From Mycolicibacterium rhodesiae (GTDB lineage Bacteria; Actinomycetota; Actinomycetes; Mycobacteriales; Mycobacteriaceae): a stretch of DNA of 64,000 bases. The notes beneath the pieces are model-generated. The model was not told where the DNA came from. It ran no database searches and saw nothing but the letters and a program-made list of their open reading frames with translations. The DNA lies in assembly GCF_002086695.1 (NCBI RefSeq), contig NZ_MVIH01000010.1:1-64000 (forward strand), in the 5' to 3' direction. Made by a program: the position numbers and the translations under genes. The first letter of the stretch is position 1, and each line of letters opens with the position of its first letter. This document shows positions 8,184-17,082 of the stretch, piece by piece.

Positions 8184-8849
8184 TCAGGAGTCGGCCCGGC
8201 GAGCCCGCCAGTCGCCGATCGCCGACAGCCGCCGCCGCTGCTGGGCGGCGGCGCCGGCATCCAGACCGCGGTCGCGCTCCTCGAGTCGGCCGATCACCCG
8301 CTCGCGATGCTCGACGGGGTTGCCGTCGTCGTACTTGAACTTGGCTTCGACGCGCTCGACGGCAAGCCGCACACCGCGGATGCCCGGCAGCATCCGGCCG
8401 TACGGGTCCTGCCCTTCGGCCACCTCGGCATGGCGGCCTTCGGGCTGGAAGTCGGCGAGCTGAGACCGCAGTATCTCCACCTTGCCCTGTGGATCGTCGA
8501 TAATCGTTGGGCGGCAGATGAATTGGACGGAGGCGTAGTAGCTGGTCGGCACTCCGTCCTCGTCGGGGACACCCGCTTTGGGTCGCCAATACCCCGGAAT
8601 GTAGGCATAGTCACCGATCACCGCCACCCGCACCTCGGTGGCCGCTTCCAGGTGCGGCCAGACCGGATTGGGCCGCGCGAGGTGGATCAGCAACTCCTCG
8701 CCCGCCACCGTGAAATGGGTGGGCACCAGAACCGGGGCCTGCATGGGGTCGACGTTGTTGACCGCGAGGACGCCGAACCGGTCGGTCGAGGCCAACCAGT
8801 CCCGCCATTCGGCGGCATCCGACGCGGCATCCCAGGGATGGATCAGCAT
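8184..8849 (-). CDS. PaiB-like FMN-binding split-barrel protein
   Basis: 221 aa. Matches the PaiB/'negative transcriptional regulator' FMN-binding family: VLVPTHFTVAGEELLIHLAR, NPVWPHLEAATEVRVAVIGD and YIPGYWRPK segments in the order seen in that family, then a helical C-terminus rich in Glu/Arg. The family name comes from B. subtilis PaiB, but most members are probably flavin-binding enzymes or sensors rather than DNA-binding repressors. It sits between the ALDH (31 bp upstream) and the molybdoenzyme (39 bp downstream) on the same strand and may belong to that transcript. Confidence 0.8.
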   Translation of the reverse strand: MLIHPWDAASDAAEWRDWLASTDRFGVLAVNNVDPMQAPVLVPTHFTVAGEELLIHLARPNPVWPHLEAATEVRVAVIGDYAYIPGYWRPKAGVPDEDGVPTSYYASVQFICRPTIIDDPQGKVEILRSQLADFQPEGRHAEVAEGQDPYGRMLPGIRGVRLAVERVEAKFKYDDGNPVEHRERVIGRLEERDRGLDAGAAAQQRRRLSAIGDWRARRADS

Positions 8850-8880
8850 GGTCTCATTGCACCAGGGGCGTGCAACAGAT

Positions 8881-10335
8881 TTACAGCTGGGCGTAGACCG
8901 TTTTGGTCTGCAGGTAGCTCTCGACGCCCGCGCGGCCCCACTCGTAACCCCAGCCCGACTGCTTGTAGCCGCCGAACGGCATCGAGTGGTCGAAGACCAT
9001 CTGGCAGTTCAGCGTGACGGTGCCCGATTGGATTCGCTTGGCCAACCGGTGCGCTCGGGATATGTCCCTGGTCCACACCGTGGCCGCAAGGCCGTAGTCG
9101 GAGTTGTTGGCCTGCGCCACTACCTCGTCATCGTCGTCGAAGGGCAGGACCGCGACGACGGGTCCGAAGATCTCCTGCTGATACAGCCGCATCCCGGGGT
9201 CCACGTCGGTCAGCACCGTGGGGTGCACGAAGTATCCTCTTCGGTCGAGGCGATGCCCCCCGGTCACCACCTCGACGCCGTCGCGTTTGCCTTCGTCGAT
9301 ATAGCCCATCACGCGACCGAGTTGCTTCTCGCTGATCAGCGGTCCGATCATGGCGTTCTCATCTTTCGGGCCGCCGAGCTGCACCGAGTCGGCCATGGTC
9401 GCCACCGATTCGACGACCTGGTCGTACACCTTGCGATGAGCGAAAATCCTTGAGCCGCAGATACATCCCTGCCCCGAGTGGATGAAGATGCCCATCGACG
9501 CCATCGTGGTGGCCATACCGAGGTCGGCGTCGTCGTAGATCAGCACCGGCGATTTCCCGCCGAGCTCGAGGGTCACGCGCTTCAGATTGCCTGCCGACGC
9601 CTGCACGATGCGCTTGCCGATTTCGGTCGATCCGGTGAACGCTATCTTGTCGACACCGGGATGCTCGGCCAATGCCGCACCCGCCGTGTGGCCATATCCG
9701 GTGACCAGGTTGACCACCCCCTCGGGGATACCGGCCCGCTGCAGGATCCGGACCAGCAGTAGTGCCGAAAGCGGTGTCTCCTCAGCGGGTTTGACGACAC
9801 TACTGCAGCCTGCAGCCAGCGACGGCGCGAGCTTGGCGCAGAAATTGAAGATCGGACCGTTCCACGGGAAGATCAGGCCGACCACACCATAGGGCTCCTT
9901 GAGGGTGTAGGCGTGCATGTTCGAGAACGCACCGGTGATGCCGCCGGTCTGCTGCACATCGTGGGCAATGCCTTCGAGCTTGGTGCACCAACCGGCGTAA
10001 TAGCGGAACATTTCCGCGCAGGTCGAGGTGATCATGTTCGCCTGCATGTACGGCATGCCGGTGTTGAACGAGTCGATCTCGGCCAAGTCAGCGGCGTGCT
10101 GATCTATCAGGTCGGCGACCCGCCAGAGCACTTTCGCGCGCTCGTTGCCGGGCAAGTGAGACCACACCCCGGAGTCAAAGCTGGCCCTGGCTCGGTCGAC
10201 CGCCTCGTTGACAGCCTCGGCGCCGCCGTCGGCGAAGTCGGCGATCAGCTCCTCGGTGGCCGGGTTGATGATCTGGATGCGCTCGCCGGCGCCGGGGCGC
10301 TGCGCGATCTCGTCCAGAACGGACTGCAAGGTCAT
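8881..10335 (-). CDS. NAD(P)-dependent aldehyde dehydrogenase
   Basis: 484 aa, normal ALDH length. Catalytic Glu257 in VTLELGGKSP and nucleophile Cys291 in SGQGCICGSR are both present, as are the cofactor loop FTGSTEIGKR and the PWNGPIFNF oxyanion segment (Asn159). Start ATG 15 bp after the P450 stop, so it is the third gene of a ferredoxin-P450-ALDH operon. Likely role: oxidation of an aldehyde produced after P450 hydroxylation and alcohol oxidation. A paralogous ALDH sits at 17318-18769 in the second oxidation operon. Confidence 0.92.
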   Translation of the reverse strand: MTLQSVLDEIAQRPGAGERIQIINPATEELIADFADGGAEAVNEAVDRARASFDSGVWSHLPGNERAKVLWRVADLIDQHAADLAEIDSFNTGMPYMQANMITSTCAEMFRYYAGWCTKLEGIAHDVQQTGGITGAFSNMHAYTLKEPYGVVGLIFPWNGPIFNFCAKLAPSLAAGCSSVVKPAEETPLSALLLVRILQRAGIPEGVVNLVTGYGHTAGAALAEHPGVDKIAFTGSTEIGKRIVQASAGNLKRVTLELGGKSPVLIYDDADLGMATTMASMGIFIHSGQGCICGSRIFAHRKVYDQVVESVATMADSVQLGGPKDENAMIGPLISEKQLGRVMGYIDEGKRDGVEVVTGGHRLDRRGYFVHPTVLTDVDPGMRLYQQEIFGPVVAVLPFDDDDEVVAQANNSDYGLAATVWTRDISRAHRLAKRIQSGTVTLNCQMVFDHSMPFGGYKQSGWGYEWGRAGVESYLQTKTVYAQL

Positions 10336-10350
10336 GGAAATTTCCTTGGT

Positions 10351-11631
10351 TCAGGCGACGGGCGTGAAGGTGAGATGCAGTTCGCTCAGGCCGCGCAGCA
10401 GGAACGTCGGCTCGTAGCGATAGCGCCGGTCACCGGCGAGTCCATGCTGTGTCTCGTCAATGGCGATGTCGCTCATGCGATCCAGCAGCCGATTCAGCGT
10501 CACCTTCGCCTCGACGCGGGCCAGCGGTGCGCCGGCGCAGGTGTGGATGCCGCGACCGAACGTGATGTGCTCGCGGACGTTCTTGCGGTCGAGATGGAAC
10601 TCGTCGGGGTTCTCGAACTTCCGTGGGTCGCGATTGGCCGCACCGAGGCAGAGCATCAGCACGGTCCCGGCCTTGATGTCCACCCCGCCGAGGTTGGTGG
10701 TCTTGCGCGCCAGCCGGAAGTCGACCTTGGTGGGGCTCTCGATGCGCAGTGATTCCTCGATGAAGTTGCCGATCAGACTGCGGTCGGCGCGCAGCTTGTC
10801 CTGCAGGTCGGGGCGCTCGGCCAACACCCGGGTCGACGCGCTGAGAAGCTTGACGACGGTCTCCTGTCCCGCGGCGAACAGGAACGTCGCGGCGCGCACG
10901 ACGTCGACGACGTCTGGTGTCGTACCGTCCGGGTAGGTCGCTGCGGCAAGCGAATTCAGCACGTCCTCCCGCGGGTGCTGGCGGCGATCGTTGATGTAGC
11001 CGGTGAACTTTGCGTCGAGCCACTCCAGCGGATTGACCGCGACCGGGGTGTGATCGAGCGCGCCAACGGCACTTCCGGGTTCCTTGCCCGCCCCCAGGCT
11101 CGCCCGGAACTCCGCGCGGTCATCGTCGGGTACACCCAGCAGGTCGGCGATCACGAGCGTGGCGAAGGGCTTGCCGTATTGGGCCAGCAGCTCGCACTTT
11201 CCGTTGCCGATGAACTCGTCGAGCTGGCGGTCTGCCAGCTCCCACATGAAGTCTTCGTTCTCCTTCAGCCGGGCCGGGGTCAGCAGCCGACTGAGCAGCG
11301 AGCGGGCCCGGGTGTGCTCCGGCGGGTCCATCACCACCATCATCTCGTTGATGGGGAACAGGTGCCGGTGGGCATCGATCTGGACTGAGATGTCGTCGCC
11401 CTCTGGCTCGAACGGTAACGGCGGGAAAGGCCCGCCGATGGCGTTCACCGCCGAGAACGTCTCGTAGTCCTTGAATGCCGCGACCGCCTCGTCGTACCCG
11501 GTGACGGCCACGACCCCGTAGTTGGGCTCGCGGAAGACGGGATTCTGCGAACGGATGTAGTCCAGGTAGTCGTAAGGGTCCTGCGCGATGGCCTGGTCGG
11601 AGAAATAGTCGGCAGCTGCCAAATCGGTCAT
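10351..11631 (-). CDS. cytochrome P450
   Basis: 426 aa soluble class I bacterial P450. Heme-ligand motif FGRGIHTCAGAPLA with Cys365; the ExxR pair in EESLRIES; the I-helix oxygen-activation motif reads AGQET (Glu where Asp is more common, which is acceptable); the C-helix motif is PPEHTRARSLL. Start ATG at 11631 overlaps the ferredoxin TGA in ATGA, indicating translational coupling; an in-frame ATG at 11673 lies inside the ferredoxin gene and is less likely. With its own 3Fe-4S ferredoxin and an ALDH in one operon, it looks like the hydroxylating step of a degradation pathway. I cannot assign a CYP family or substrate. Confidence 0.92.
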   Translation of the reverse strand: MTDLAAADYFSDQAIAQDPYDYLDYIRSQNPVFREPNYGVVAVTGYDEAVAAFKDYETFSAVNAIGGPFPPLPFEPEGDDISVQIDAHRHLFPINEMMVVMDPPEHTRARSLLSRLLTPARLKENEDFMWELADRQLDEFIGNGKCELLAQYGKPFATLVIADLLGVPDDDRAEFRASLGAGKEPGSAVGALDHTPVAVNPLEWLDAKFTGYINDRRQHPREDVLNSLAAATYPDGTTPDVVDVVRAATFLFAAGQETVVKLLSASTRVLAERPDLQDKLRADRSLIGNFIEESLRIESPTKVDFRLARKTTNLGGVDIKAGTVLMLCLGAANRDPRKFENPDEFHLDRKNVREHITFGRGIHTCAGAPLARVEAKVTLNRLLDRMSDIAIDETQHGLAGDRRYRYEPTFLLRGLSELHLTFTPVA

Positions 11632-11843
11632 TGTTGGGGGCCTTTCACGATGCTGATGGCTTGGCGCGGGCACGCAGCCACCGCCGCCTCGACCTGCTCG
11701 CGCAGTTCGTCAGCGGGTGACTCGAGGCAGGTCGCCAGATCGTCGGACCCGACGTCGAAGACTTCGGCGGCCAACTCGACACACAGGGCGTGCCCTTCGC
11801 ACAGGTCACGGTCGACCTGGACGCGCCAATGAGCCGGGGTCAT
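11628..11843 (-). CDS. 3Fe-4S ferredoxin (P450 redox partner)
   Basis: 71 aa. Cluster ligands Cys15 and Cys21 in CEGHALC and Cys58 in AACPRQA. The residue that would be the fourth ligand is His18 (CxxHxxC), the pattern of mycobacterial P450-linked 3Fe-4S ferredoxins. It would pass electrons from a ferredoxin reductase to the adjacent P450; no reductase is encoded nearby. Start at ATG 11843 is supported by AGGGAGGG just upstream; an in-frame ATG at 11867 would place that ribosome site inside the gene. First gene of the operon; the palindromic operator at 11874-11891 lies 31 bp before its start. Confidence 0.9.
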   Translation of the reverse strand: MTPAHWRVQVDRDLCEGHALCVELAAEVFDVGSDDLATCLESPADELREQVEAAVAACPRQAISIVKGPQQ

Positions 11844-11873
11844 CGAGCCCTCCCTATCCAATCCCATTATCGG

Positions 11874-11891
11874 TTTGATCGATCGATCAAA
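11874..11891. promoter_or_regulatory. operator 1 of the TGATCGATCGATCA set
   Basis: TTTGATCGATCGATCAAA is a perfect 18-bp palindrome. It lies between the ferredoxin start (31 bp away) and the TetR start at 11982 (90 bp away), so it can serve both divergent genes. Four related sites occur at 13482, 16208, 17083 and 17271. Confidence 0.7.
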
Positions 11892-11981
11892 TTTTCAGAA
11901 CATGCTTACCATGGCTGGAAATCACCGGTCAAGAGCCGCATCGATCGGCCGTCTAGCCAAGCGCGCAACACTCCTGACAAG

Positions 11982-12590
11982 ATGGCCGCTATGGCGTCGA
12001 CACCGAAAAGCAAGGACAAAGACGCCGGCGCGCGCGAACGCTTGATGGCGGCGACTGCTCACATCATGCGCGAGGAGGGCTACGCCGCCGCGACGTCTCG
12101 GCGGGTGGCGGCTCGAGCCGGGGTCCGATCCGCGTTGGTGTACTACTACTTCCCGACAATGGACGATCTGTTCGTCGCCGTACTGCAAGCGGGATCTGAA
12201 GCATCGCTGACGAAGATCCGTCAGGCGATCACCGCCGACGAGCCACTGCGGGCGTTGTGGTCCATCAACACCGACCCGCGATGGACCAGTTTGTATAGCG
12301 AATTCGTCGCGCTGGCCAACCATCGGAAGGTGATCAGCGCTGAGCTCAAGTCCTACGCCGAACGGGTCCGAGACATCGAAACCGCCGCCGCGACAGTCGC
12401 TCTGCGCGGTCACGGCGTCGACCTCAGCATGTTTCCCCCCGTGGCGATCTCGATGCTCGTTGCACAGACCGCACGCAGCCTGTGCAACGAGAGCGCAATC
12501 GGGATGACGGAGGGTCACGCGGAATTGCGCGAACTGGTTGAGCGCTTGCTGGCTCGGTTTTCCTCCACCGAACAGGCGCAAGCTACTTGA
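11982..12590 (+). CDS. TetR-family regulator A
   Basis: 202 aa from ATG 11982; ATG 11991 is equally possible. N-terminal TetR DNA-binding domain: ARERLMAATAHIMREEGY, then the HTH TSRRVAARAGVRSALVYYYF, which ends in the family's YYYFPTMDDL helix. The C-terminal ligand domain closely resembles that of the TetR at 16431-17063 (shared ALANHRKVI, ERVRDIETAA and SMLVAQ), so the two are paralogues. Divergent from the ferredoxin-P450-ALDH operon across operator 11874-11891. Expected role: ligand-responsive repressor of the local oxidation genes. Its end overlaps the convergent SDR by 8 bp. Confidence 0.88.
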   Translation: MAAMASTPKSKDKDAGARERLMAATAHIMREEGYAAATSRRVAARAGVRSALVYYYFPTMDDLFVAVLQAGSEASLTKIRQAITADEPLRALWSINTDPRWTSLYSEFVALANHRKVISAELKSYAERVRDIETAAATVALRGHGVDLSMFPPVAISMLVAQTARSLCNESAIGMTEGHAELRELVERLLARFSSTEQAQAT

Positions 12591-13422
12591 GCATGCTCCC
12601 GCCGTCGACCGTCATCGGCAGCCCCGTCACGAATCGGGATTCGTCAGAGGCCAGGAACAGCACCGCATTACTGATGTCGACCGGTTCGACCCAACCTATC
12701 GGCAGGACGTGCATCATTTGAGCGACGACGGCCATGTCGTCGGGACCCGGGTTCTCCAGGTCGGGTCGGAACAGTTTCATGGTGCCCTCGTTCATGAACA
12801 GCGGGGTGTTCACGTTCGTCGGATGCACCGAGTTCACCCGTATCGAGTGGTGCCCTAGCTCGACGGCGAAAGTGCGCATCAGACCGACCACGCCATGCTT
12901 AGCGGCGATGTAGTGACCCGTGTGCGGGTATGCCTTCAGTCCACCAACCGAGCTGGTCAGGATGATGGAGCCGCCGCTACCGCCGGCGATCAGATGCGGT
13001 ACAGCTGCTTTCACGCTCTTCCACACGCCAGAGAGGTTGACGTCGATCATGTCATTCCAGTCAGCTTCACTCGTGAGGTCCAGCGTCTGTCCACCGTTGC
13101 CGATGCCCGCGTTGGCGACGATGATGTCCAGCCGGCCCAGCTGCTCGACACCGCTGTCCACCGCGGCCTTCACGGCAGCGTAGTCACGCACATCGACCTC
13201 AGCGGTCACGACGCGGCGGTTCAGGTTCTTCACCAGTTCCGCAGTCTCGGCGAGGTCATCCGGCGTGGGAGCGGGAATGTCCTCGTTACTGCTGATGCGC
13301 TTGCATACATCGATCGCGATGATGTCGGCGCCCTCCTCGGCCAACCGAACCGCGTGACTGCGGCCCTGACCCCGCGCAGCTCCCGTAATGAAAGCGACCT
13401 TGCCCTCAACTCTTCCAGCCAT
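12583..13422 (-). CDS. mycofactocin-type short-chain dehydrogenase
   Basis: 279 aa from ATG 13422. Rossmann motif TGAARGQGRSHAVRLAEEGA followed by IIAIDVC and a long insert before DVRD (about residues 35-65), the pattern of mycofactocin-associated SDRs (TIGR03971-like, carveol dehydrogenase group), whose NAD is held tightly and reoxidised by mycofactocin. Catalytic Ser in ILTSSVGG and Tyr-Lys in HYIAAKHG. Preceded by operator 13482-13497, 60 bp upstream of the start, so it is probably in the same regulon as the P450 operon. Likely oxidises a secondary or primary alcohol. An in-frame ATG at 13497 is within the operator and is rejected. Confidence 0.88.
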   Translation of the reverse strand: MAGRVEGKVAFITGAARGQGRSHAVRLAEEGADIIAIDVCKRISSNEDIPAPTPDDLAETAELVKNLNRRVVTAEVDVRDYAAVKAAVDSGVEQLGRLDIIVANAGIGNGGQTLDLTSEADWNDMIDVNLSGVWKSVKAAVPHLIAGGSGGSIILTSSVGGLKAYPHTGHYIAAKHGVVGLMRTFAVELGHHSIRVNSVHPTNVNTPLFMNEGTMKLFRPDLENPGPDDMAVVAQMMHVLPIGWVEPVDISNAVLFLASDESRFVTGLPMTVDGGSMLK

Positions 13423-13481
13423 GAAACCCTCGTCTCGTAGAACGTTGGCGCGCACCGCGCCGGACGACATGCGATCACATT

Positions 13482-13497
13482 TTGATCGATCGATCAA
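13482..13497. promoter_or_regulatory. operator 2 of the TGATCGATCGATCA set
   Basis: TTGATCGATCGATCAA, a perfect 16-bp palindrome 60 bp upstream of the SDR start. Flanking bases on the right (CAATA.TGT.G.AGCGG) are also shared with the site at 17271-17284, suggesting a duplicated promoter rather than only a shared binding site. Confidence 0.68.
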
Positions 13498-13555
13498 TAG
13501 TGTCGTAGCGGCGCTGGCGGTGTCAAGGTAGATGGATGTAGATCTGGATGTTCTT

Positions 13556-13573
13556 GCTACTCAGGCAAGTAGC
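13556..13573. terminator. small hairpin downstream of the secreted-protein gene
   Basis: GCTACT (13556-13561) and AGTAGC (13568-13573) form a 6-bp stem with a 6-nt loop, 50 bp past the stop of the minus-strand secreted-protein gene. There is no T-tract. It could be a weak intrinsic terminator or another protein site. Confidence 0.25.
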
Positions 13574-13622
13574 GAGGCTAACGGTGTTGAGCACAGCGGA
13601 ACCCGTCTAGCGATCCCAACTC

Positions 13623-16181
13623 CTAGGCGCTCTGCTGCGCGTCGGTGGCCTTGGCCGGATCCGGCAGGCCCTCGATGTCACCGTCGACGTTTGACACGAT
13701 GTAGCCGGTCAGCGTCTGCTGGAAGGCGTTGATCGTCGCGTCGGCATGCAGGTAGCCGGTGTGCGCACCGGTAACCGTGATGTTGGCCAGGTAGTGCACA
13801 GACGACTGGTTCGGCAGGTAGTCGGCGGACTCGGTGCCGTTCAGGATCATCCCATCCTCGTTCACATAGTCCGTGTACGTGACCGTGCGGATCGTCTTGG
13901 TCGCATCGTTCGGATCCGGGGTTTCGACGACCACGGCGGTCCCGCCGTTCTTGCCGGTGTAGGTTCCGACCGGATCCAGCGGTGTGGTGCTCGGATGGTA
14001 AGTGCTCAGTGCCGGTGCCCACGACGACGAATCCGGGGTGGTGCGATCGGCCGCCACCGACCCAACGCTGGTGGTGTACTTCAGGTTTGCGATCACCAAT
14101 CGTGACTGAGTCGGGTCGGAGACGCTGGACTCCCAGAACGTGACCGCAGTTCCGTCGGTGTTCCAGCTGGGCATGCTGCGAGCGGCCCATCCGTCACCGG
14201 TGTCGAACAGCGGGATTCCGTTCTCCCGGTTGAGCTCATCGCCGACCTGGACCGCCCACTCCTGATTGGAGACGTTGACCGGAGTCGCGTAGTAGCCGTA
14301 GACCGGCGCCGCTACGTATACCGGAAGCAGGCTCTGCCGGACGATCCTGGTCATCGGCGTCAGCGCATTCAGACCGCGCGTACTGCCGATGGCGATCCAC
14401 TGCTGGTTCGGCGAGTAGTCCATGTCCTCGTCGTAGTCGAGGTTGGCGGTCACCCGGGTGATGTTGCCCGTGGCCAGGTCGACCACGATGTCATCGGCGT
14501 TGCCTTGGTCGTAAGACCCGCCGAGGATGACCACACCCTTGCCGTCCGGCGTCCACTGCTTGCCCTCGCCGGTGGGGAACACCACCCTCGGGTCGGTCAC
14601 GTCATACTCGTTCGTGGTCGAGTTGTACTCCAAGCCCCCCACCACCGGAACGATTTGCAGCACGCCTGTGGCGCCGTTGAGCATGATCCGGCTGAAGAGC
14701 ACATGCTGACCGTCCGGCGAGACCCGCATCTCACGTTGGGCGTTTACGGCAATGACGCCCGGAGCACTGGCTGGGGTGACGATCGGGATCAGCTCGGCTC
14801 CGCTGTCCCCCTGTTGCAGAACGGAATACGTCGGCCCAGACTGGGCGCCGCTGTCGACGAGCACCACGACCCGCCCTGAGCCGTCGGTGAACGGCACCGG
14901 CTTGCCCAGATTCGCGGTCACGCTGGGGGCGACCCCACAGGTGAGACATGTGGCGTTCGTGCCGTCGATGTTGATCTGGTAGATCTCCTGACGGGTCGCG
15001 CCGGCCGGGATGGCCGCGAAGTAGATGGAATGCCCATCTTCGGAGTAACGCGGGTTGACCGGTTTGGTCACGCCGGCGGGCATGGCCAGAATGGCCCGCT
15101 GCACAGTGGGATTGAGGACCGTCACAGTCTCCGCGGCCTGAGCGCTATGGGAGCTGAGCGGGGTTAGGATGTTGAACTTACCGTCTGACACCGCCACCGT
15201 GAACGAATCAGTCTGTGCAGCATCGTAATTGATGTCATTCGGGACGTAGGTATAGTTGCCGGTGGCCTGGTCGATTGTCAGGGTGCCGTACTTCGGGCCC
15301 TGGGTGACGGTGTACCTCAGCGCGTCACCTTCGATGTCGGTGGCGCCGATATTGCCAGTCACGGTCTGCCCGGTCTGCACGGTCGTGGTCGGGTCCCCGA
15401 TCGTCGGTGCCTGATTGAACAGATCGCGCCGCACCGCACCCAGCACTGCCCAGACCAGCGGTACCACCGGTCCCGGAGTAGCCGGCGGCGAGTTCAGGAA
15501 CGGGTTGAGCAATGAGGTGATGACGTGGTTGAGGAACCCGATAGGCCCCGCGGGCGCCGCCGGATTCGGTGTCAGGGCCGCGGTGTTCGATGTCGCGCCC
15601 GCGGCGCTCGGATGATTCACAAGAGAGGCGTGCGCCGTGCCAACCCGCGCTGGCACCACGATGACCGAAGGTGCGTCGAGGGAGGCCGCGGCAGACTCGG
15701 TGACGGGCTTCGGCTCGGTTGCGACTGCACGTGTTGCCGACTGCGACGTTGCTGCGACGGTCACCGCCGTCGTCACGGCGGTGGCTGACGGCGATTTCTG
15801 AGCCGTCGCCGGCGCGCTCGACTTCGATCCGCCAGTACTGGTCACTTGACCAATAGACGACTTCGCCGTTCCGCTGCGGGGCTTCGCGCCGGTGTTCGAC
15901 CGGCGCGCGGAGTGAGCCGACGACGAATCAGAGCCACCCGACGAATCGGAAGACGATGCGGATGGCGAGGTTCCGCCCGATGAGCCGGACCCGGTGTCCG
16001 CCGATGCGACCCCGTAGCCCGCGGCCAGTGCACCAAAGAACCAAACCGCCACCGCCATCCCGCCATAGCCGCCGAACTTCACAGCCGCGCGCGCGGTGCT
16101 GCGGTGCGGTGCAGATTCGCGCGGCTCGCCCGACGGGACCGAAACGAACAACGGGTTGACGCGGCCAGCTGCGTCGGACAT
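13623..16181 (-). CDS. large secreted Ig-like/beta-propeller (TolB/PD40-type) protein
   Basis: 852 aa. A long basic N-region (1-35), a hydrophobic core (about 38-58) and a GVASA site near residue 61 form a signal peptide. Residues about 62-170 are a Ser/Thr/Ala-rich low-complexity linker. About 265-345 is a bacterial Ig/cadherin-like repeat (EGDALRYTVTQGPKYGTLTI, then GNYTYVPN and DSFTVAVSDG). The rest has repeated PD40/TolB-like propeller blades (RYSEDGHSIYFA, RVSPDGQHVLFSR, WTPDGKGVVILGG, YSPNQQWIAIGS, SWNTDGTAVTFWE). Expected outside the cytoplasmic membrane, possibly in the cell wall. Only in the vicinity of operator 16208-16221, so likely co-regulated with the P450/SDR genes. Function unknown; substrate binding or presentation at the envelope is my guess. 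Confidence 0.8.
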   Translation of the reverse strand: MSDAAGRVNPLFVSVPSGEPRESAPHRSTARAAVKFGGYGGMAVAVWFFGALAAGYGVASADTGSGSSGGTSPSASSSDSSGGSDSSSAHSARRSNTGAKPRSGTAKSSIGQVTSTGGSKSSAPATAQKSPSATAVTTAVTVAATSQSATRAVATEPKPVTESAAASLDAPSVIVVPARVGTAHASLVNHPSAAGATSNTAALTPNPAAPAGPIGFLNHVITSLLNPFLNSPPATPGPVVPLVWAVLGAVRRDLFNQAPTIGDPTTTVQTGQTVTGNIGATDIEGDALRYTVTQGPKYGTLTIDQATGNYTYVPNDINYDAAQTDSFTVAVSDGKFNILTPLSSHSAQAAETVTVLNPTVQRAILAMPAGVTKPVNPRYSEDGHSIYFAAIPAGATRQEIYQINIDGTNATCLTCGVAPSVTANLGKPVPFTDGSGRVVVLVDSGAQSGPTYSVLQQGDSGAELIPIVTPASAPGVIAVNAQREMRVSPDGQHVLFSRIMLNGATGVLQIVPVVGGLEYNSTTNEYDVTDPRVVFPTGEGKQWTPDGKGVVILGGSYDQGNADDIVVDLATGNITRVTANLDYDEDMDYSPNQQWIAIGSTRGLNALTPMTRIVRQSLLPVYVAAPVYGYYATPVNVSNQEWAVQVGDELNRENGIPLFDTGDGWAARSMPSWNTDGTAVTFWESSVSDPTQSRLVIANLKYTTSVGSVAADRTTPDSSSWAPALSTYHPSTTPLDPVGTYTGKNGGTAVVVETPDPNDATKTIRTVTYTDYVNEDGMILNGTESADYLPNQSSVHYLANITVTGAHTGYLHADATINAFQQTLTGYIVSNVDGDIEGLPDPAKATDAQQSA

Positions 16182-16207
16182 GGCTTGCCTCCGAGGGTGG
16201 GATGTGC

Positions 16208-16221
16208 TGATCGATCGACCA
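16208..16221. promoter_or_regulatory. operator 3 of the TGATCGATCGATCA set (one variant base)
   Basis: TGATCGATCGACCA, one base off the 14-bp consensus, 27 bp upstream of the secreted-protein ATG (16181). Its position near the start codon suits repression. Confidence 0.6.
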
Positions 16222-16430
16222 AATATGTGGTGTGATGAACTTCATAACAGTGCGTGTGAAGCCGTGTCAAGAACATCGACAGAAATTGGGTACCGAAAAG
16301 TTCAGCTACTGCGCATCACACAGCAGAGGTCAGAACACGTTGCAGTACAGACTTTTACAGGCCCAACGAGGCCTCGGCGGGCCTCACTGCGTCGATGACC
16401 TGGTAGCCGGATCGCCCTACCGCGCAAAGG

Positions 16431-17063
16431 TCAGTGGTTGCCTTTGGCCAACAACGCGAACTGCGCCTCGATGAAGTGTTCCAGCTCGTCGTGTCCGTGC
16501 GTCAGGCCGACGGCGGTCTCATTGCCCACGCTGCGTGCGATCTGCGCAACCAACATCGATATCACCACCGGCGGATACGCTTCGAGGTCTACGCCGTAGG
16601 ACCGCAACGACATTGTCACCGCCGCTGTCTCGATGTCGCGGACCCGTTCGGCGAAATGCCGCAGCTCGGCGCCGATCACCTTGCGATGGTTGGCAAGTGC
16701 CATCAATTCAGTGCTCATCACGGTCTGGCGTGGGTCACTGTTGATCCGCCACAGTGCACGTATGGGATCTTCCTCGGTGAGTACCGTGCGCAGTTGTTCC
16801 AACGCGGCCTCTGCTCCCGATCGCAACACCGCCAAGAAGAGATCGTCCATTGTCGGGAAGTAGTAATAAACCAGCGCCTGCTTCACGCCGGCCTTCGTCG
16901 CAACCCGTCGCGATGTTGCTGCGGCATAGCCTTCGTCGTGCATGATTTCTGCCGTTGCCTGCACGAGCCGCTGCCGGGTCCCACCGTCATCGACCTTCGG
17001 CCTTTCCGTGGCACGTCGAGGACCCGCCTTGCCTGACGGACCCTTTCGCGCCGCGGTGGTCAC
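16431..17063 (-). CDS. TetR-family regulator B (paralogue of regulator A)
   Basis: 210 aa from GTG 17063. TetR HTH ATSRRVATKAGVKQALVYYY differs from regulator A at only a few positions, and the ligand domains align throughout (ALANHRKVIGAEL, ERVRDIETAA, VVISMLVAQIARSVGNE). Start: GTG 17063 follows the family pattern and leaves the TGGTCGCTTGACCA site (17083-17096) in the promoter. An in-frame ATG at 17165 would add 34 unusual residues and put that site inside the gene. Followed on the same strand by the secreted-protein gene after 249 bp. Probably autoregulated, and it may share operators with regulator A. Confidence 0.85.
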   Translation of the reverse strand: MTTAARKGPSGKAGPRRATERPKVDDGGTRQRLVQATAEIMHDEGYAAATSRRVATKAGVKQALVYYYFPTMDDLFLAVLRSGAEAALEQLRTVLTEEDPIRALWRINSDPRQTVMSTELMALANHRKVIGAELRHFAERVRDIETAAVTMSLRSYGVDLEAYPPVVISMLVAQIARSVGNETAVGLTHGHDELEHFIEAQFALLAKGNH

Positions 17064-17082
17064 AGGGGCACCATAACATTTG

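Noticed and set aside
13556..13573. Hairpin as a regulatory site of the TGATCGATCGATCA set
   Set aside because: Its sequence (GCTACT/AGTAGC) is unrelated to that motif. It is kept only as a weak terminator candidate.
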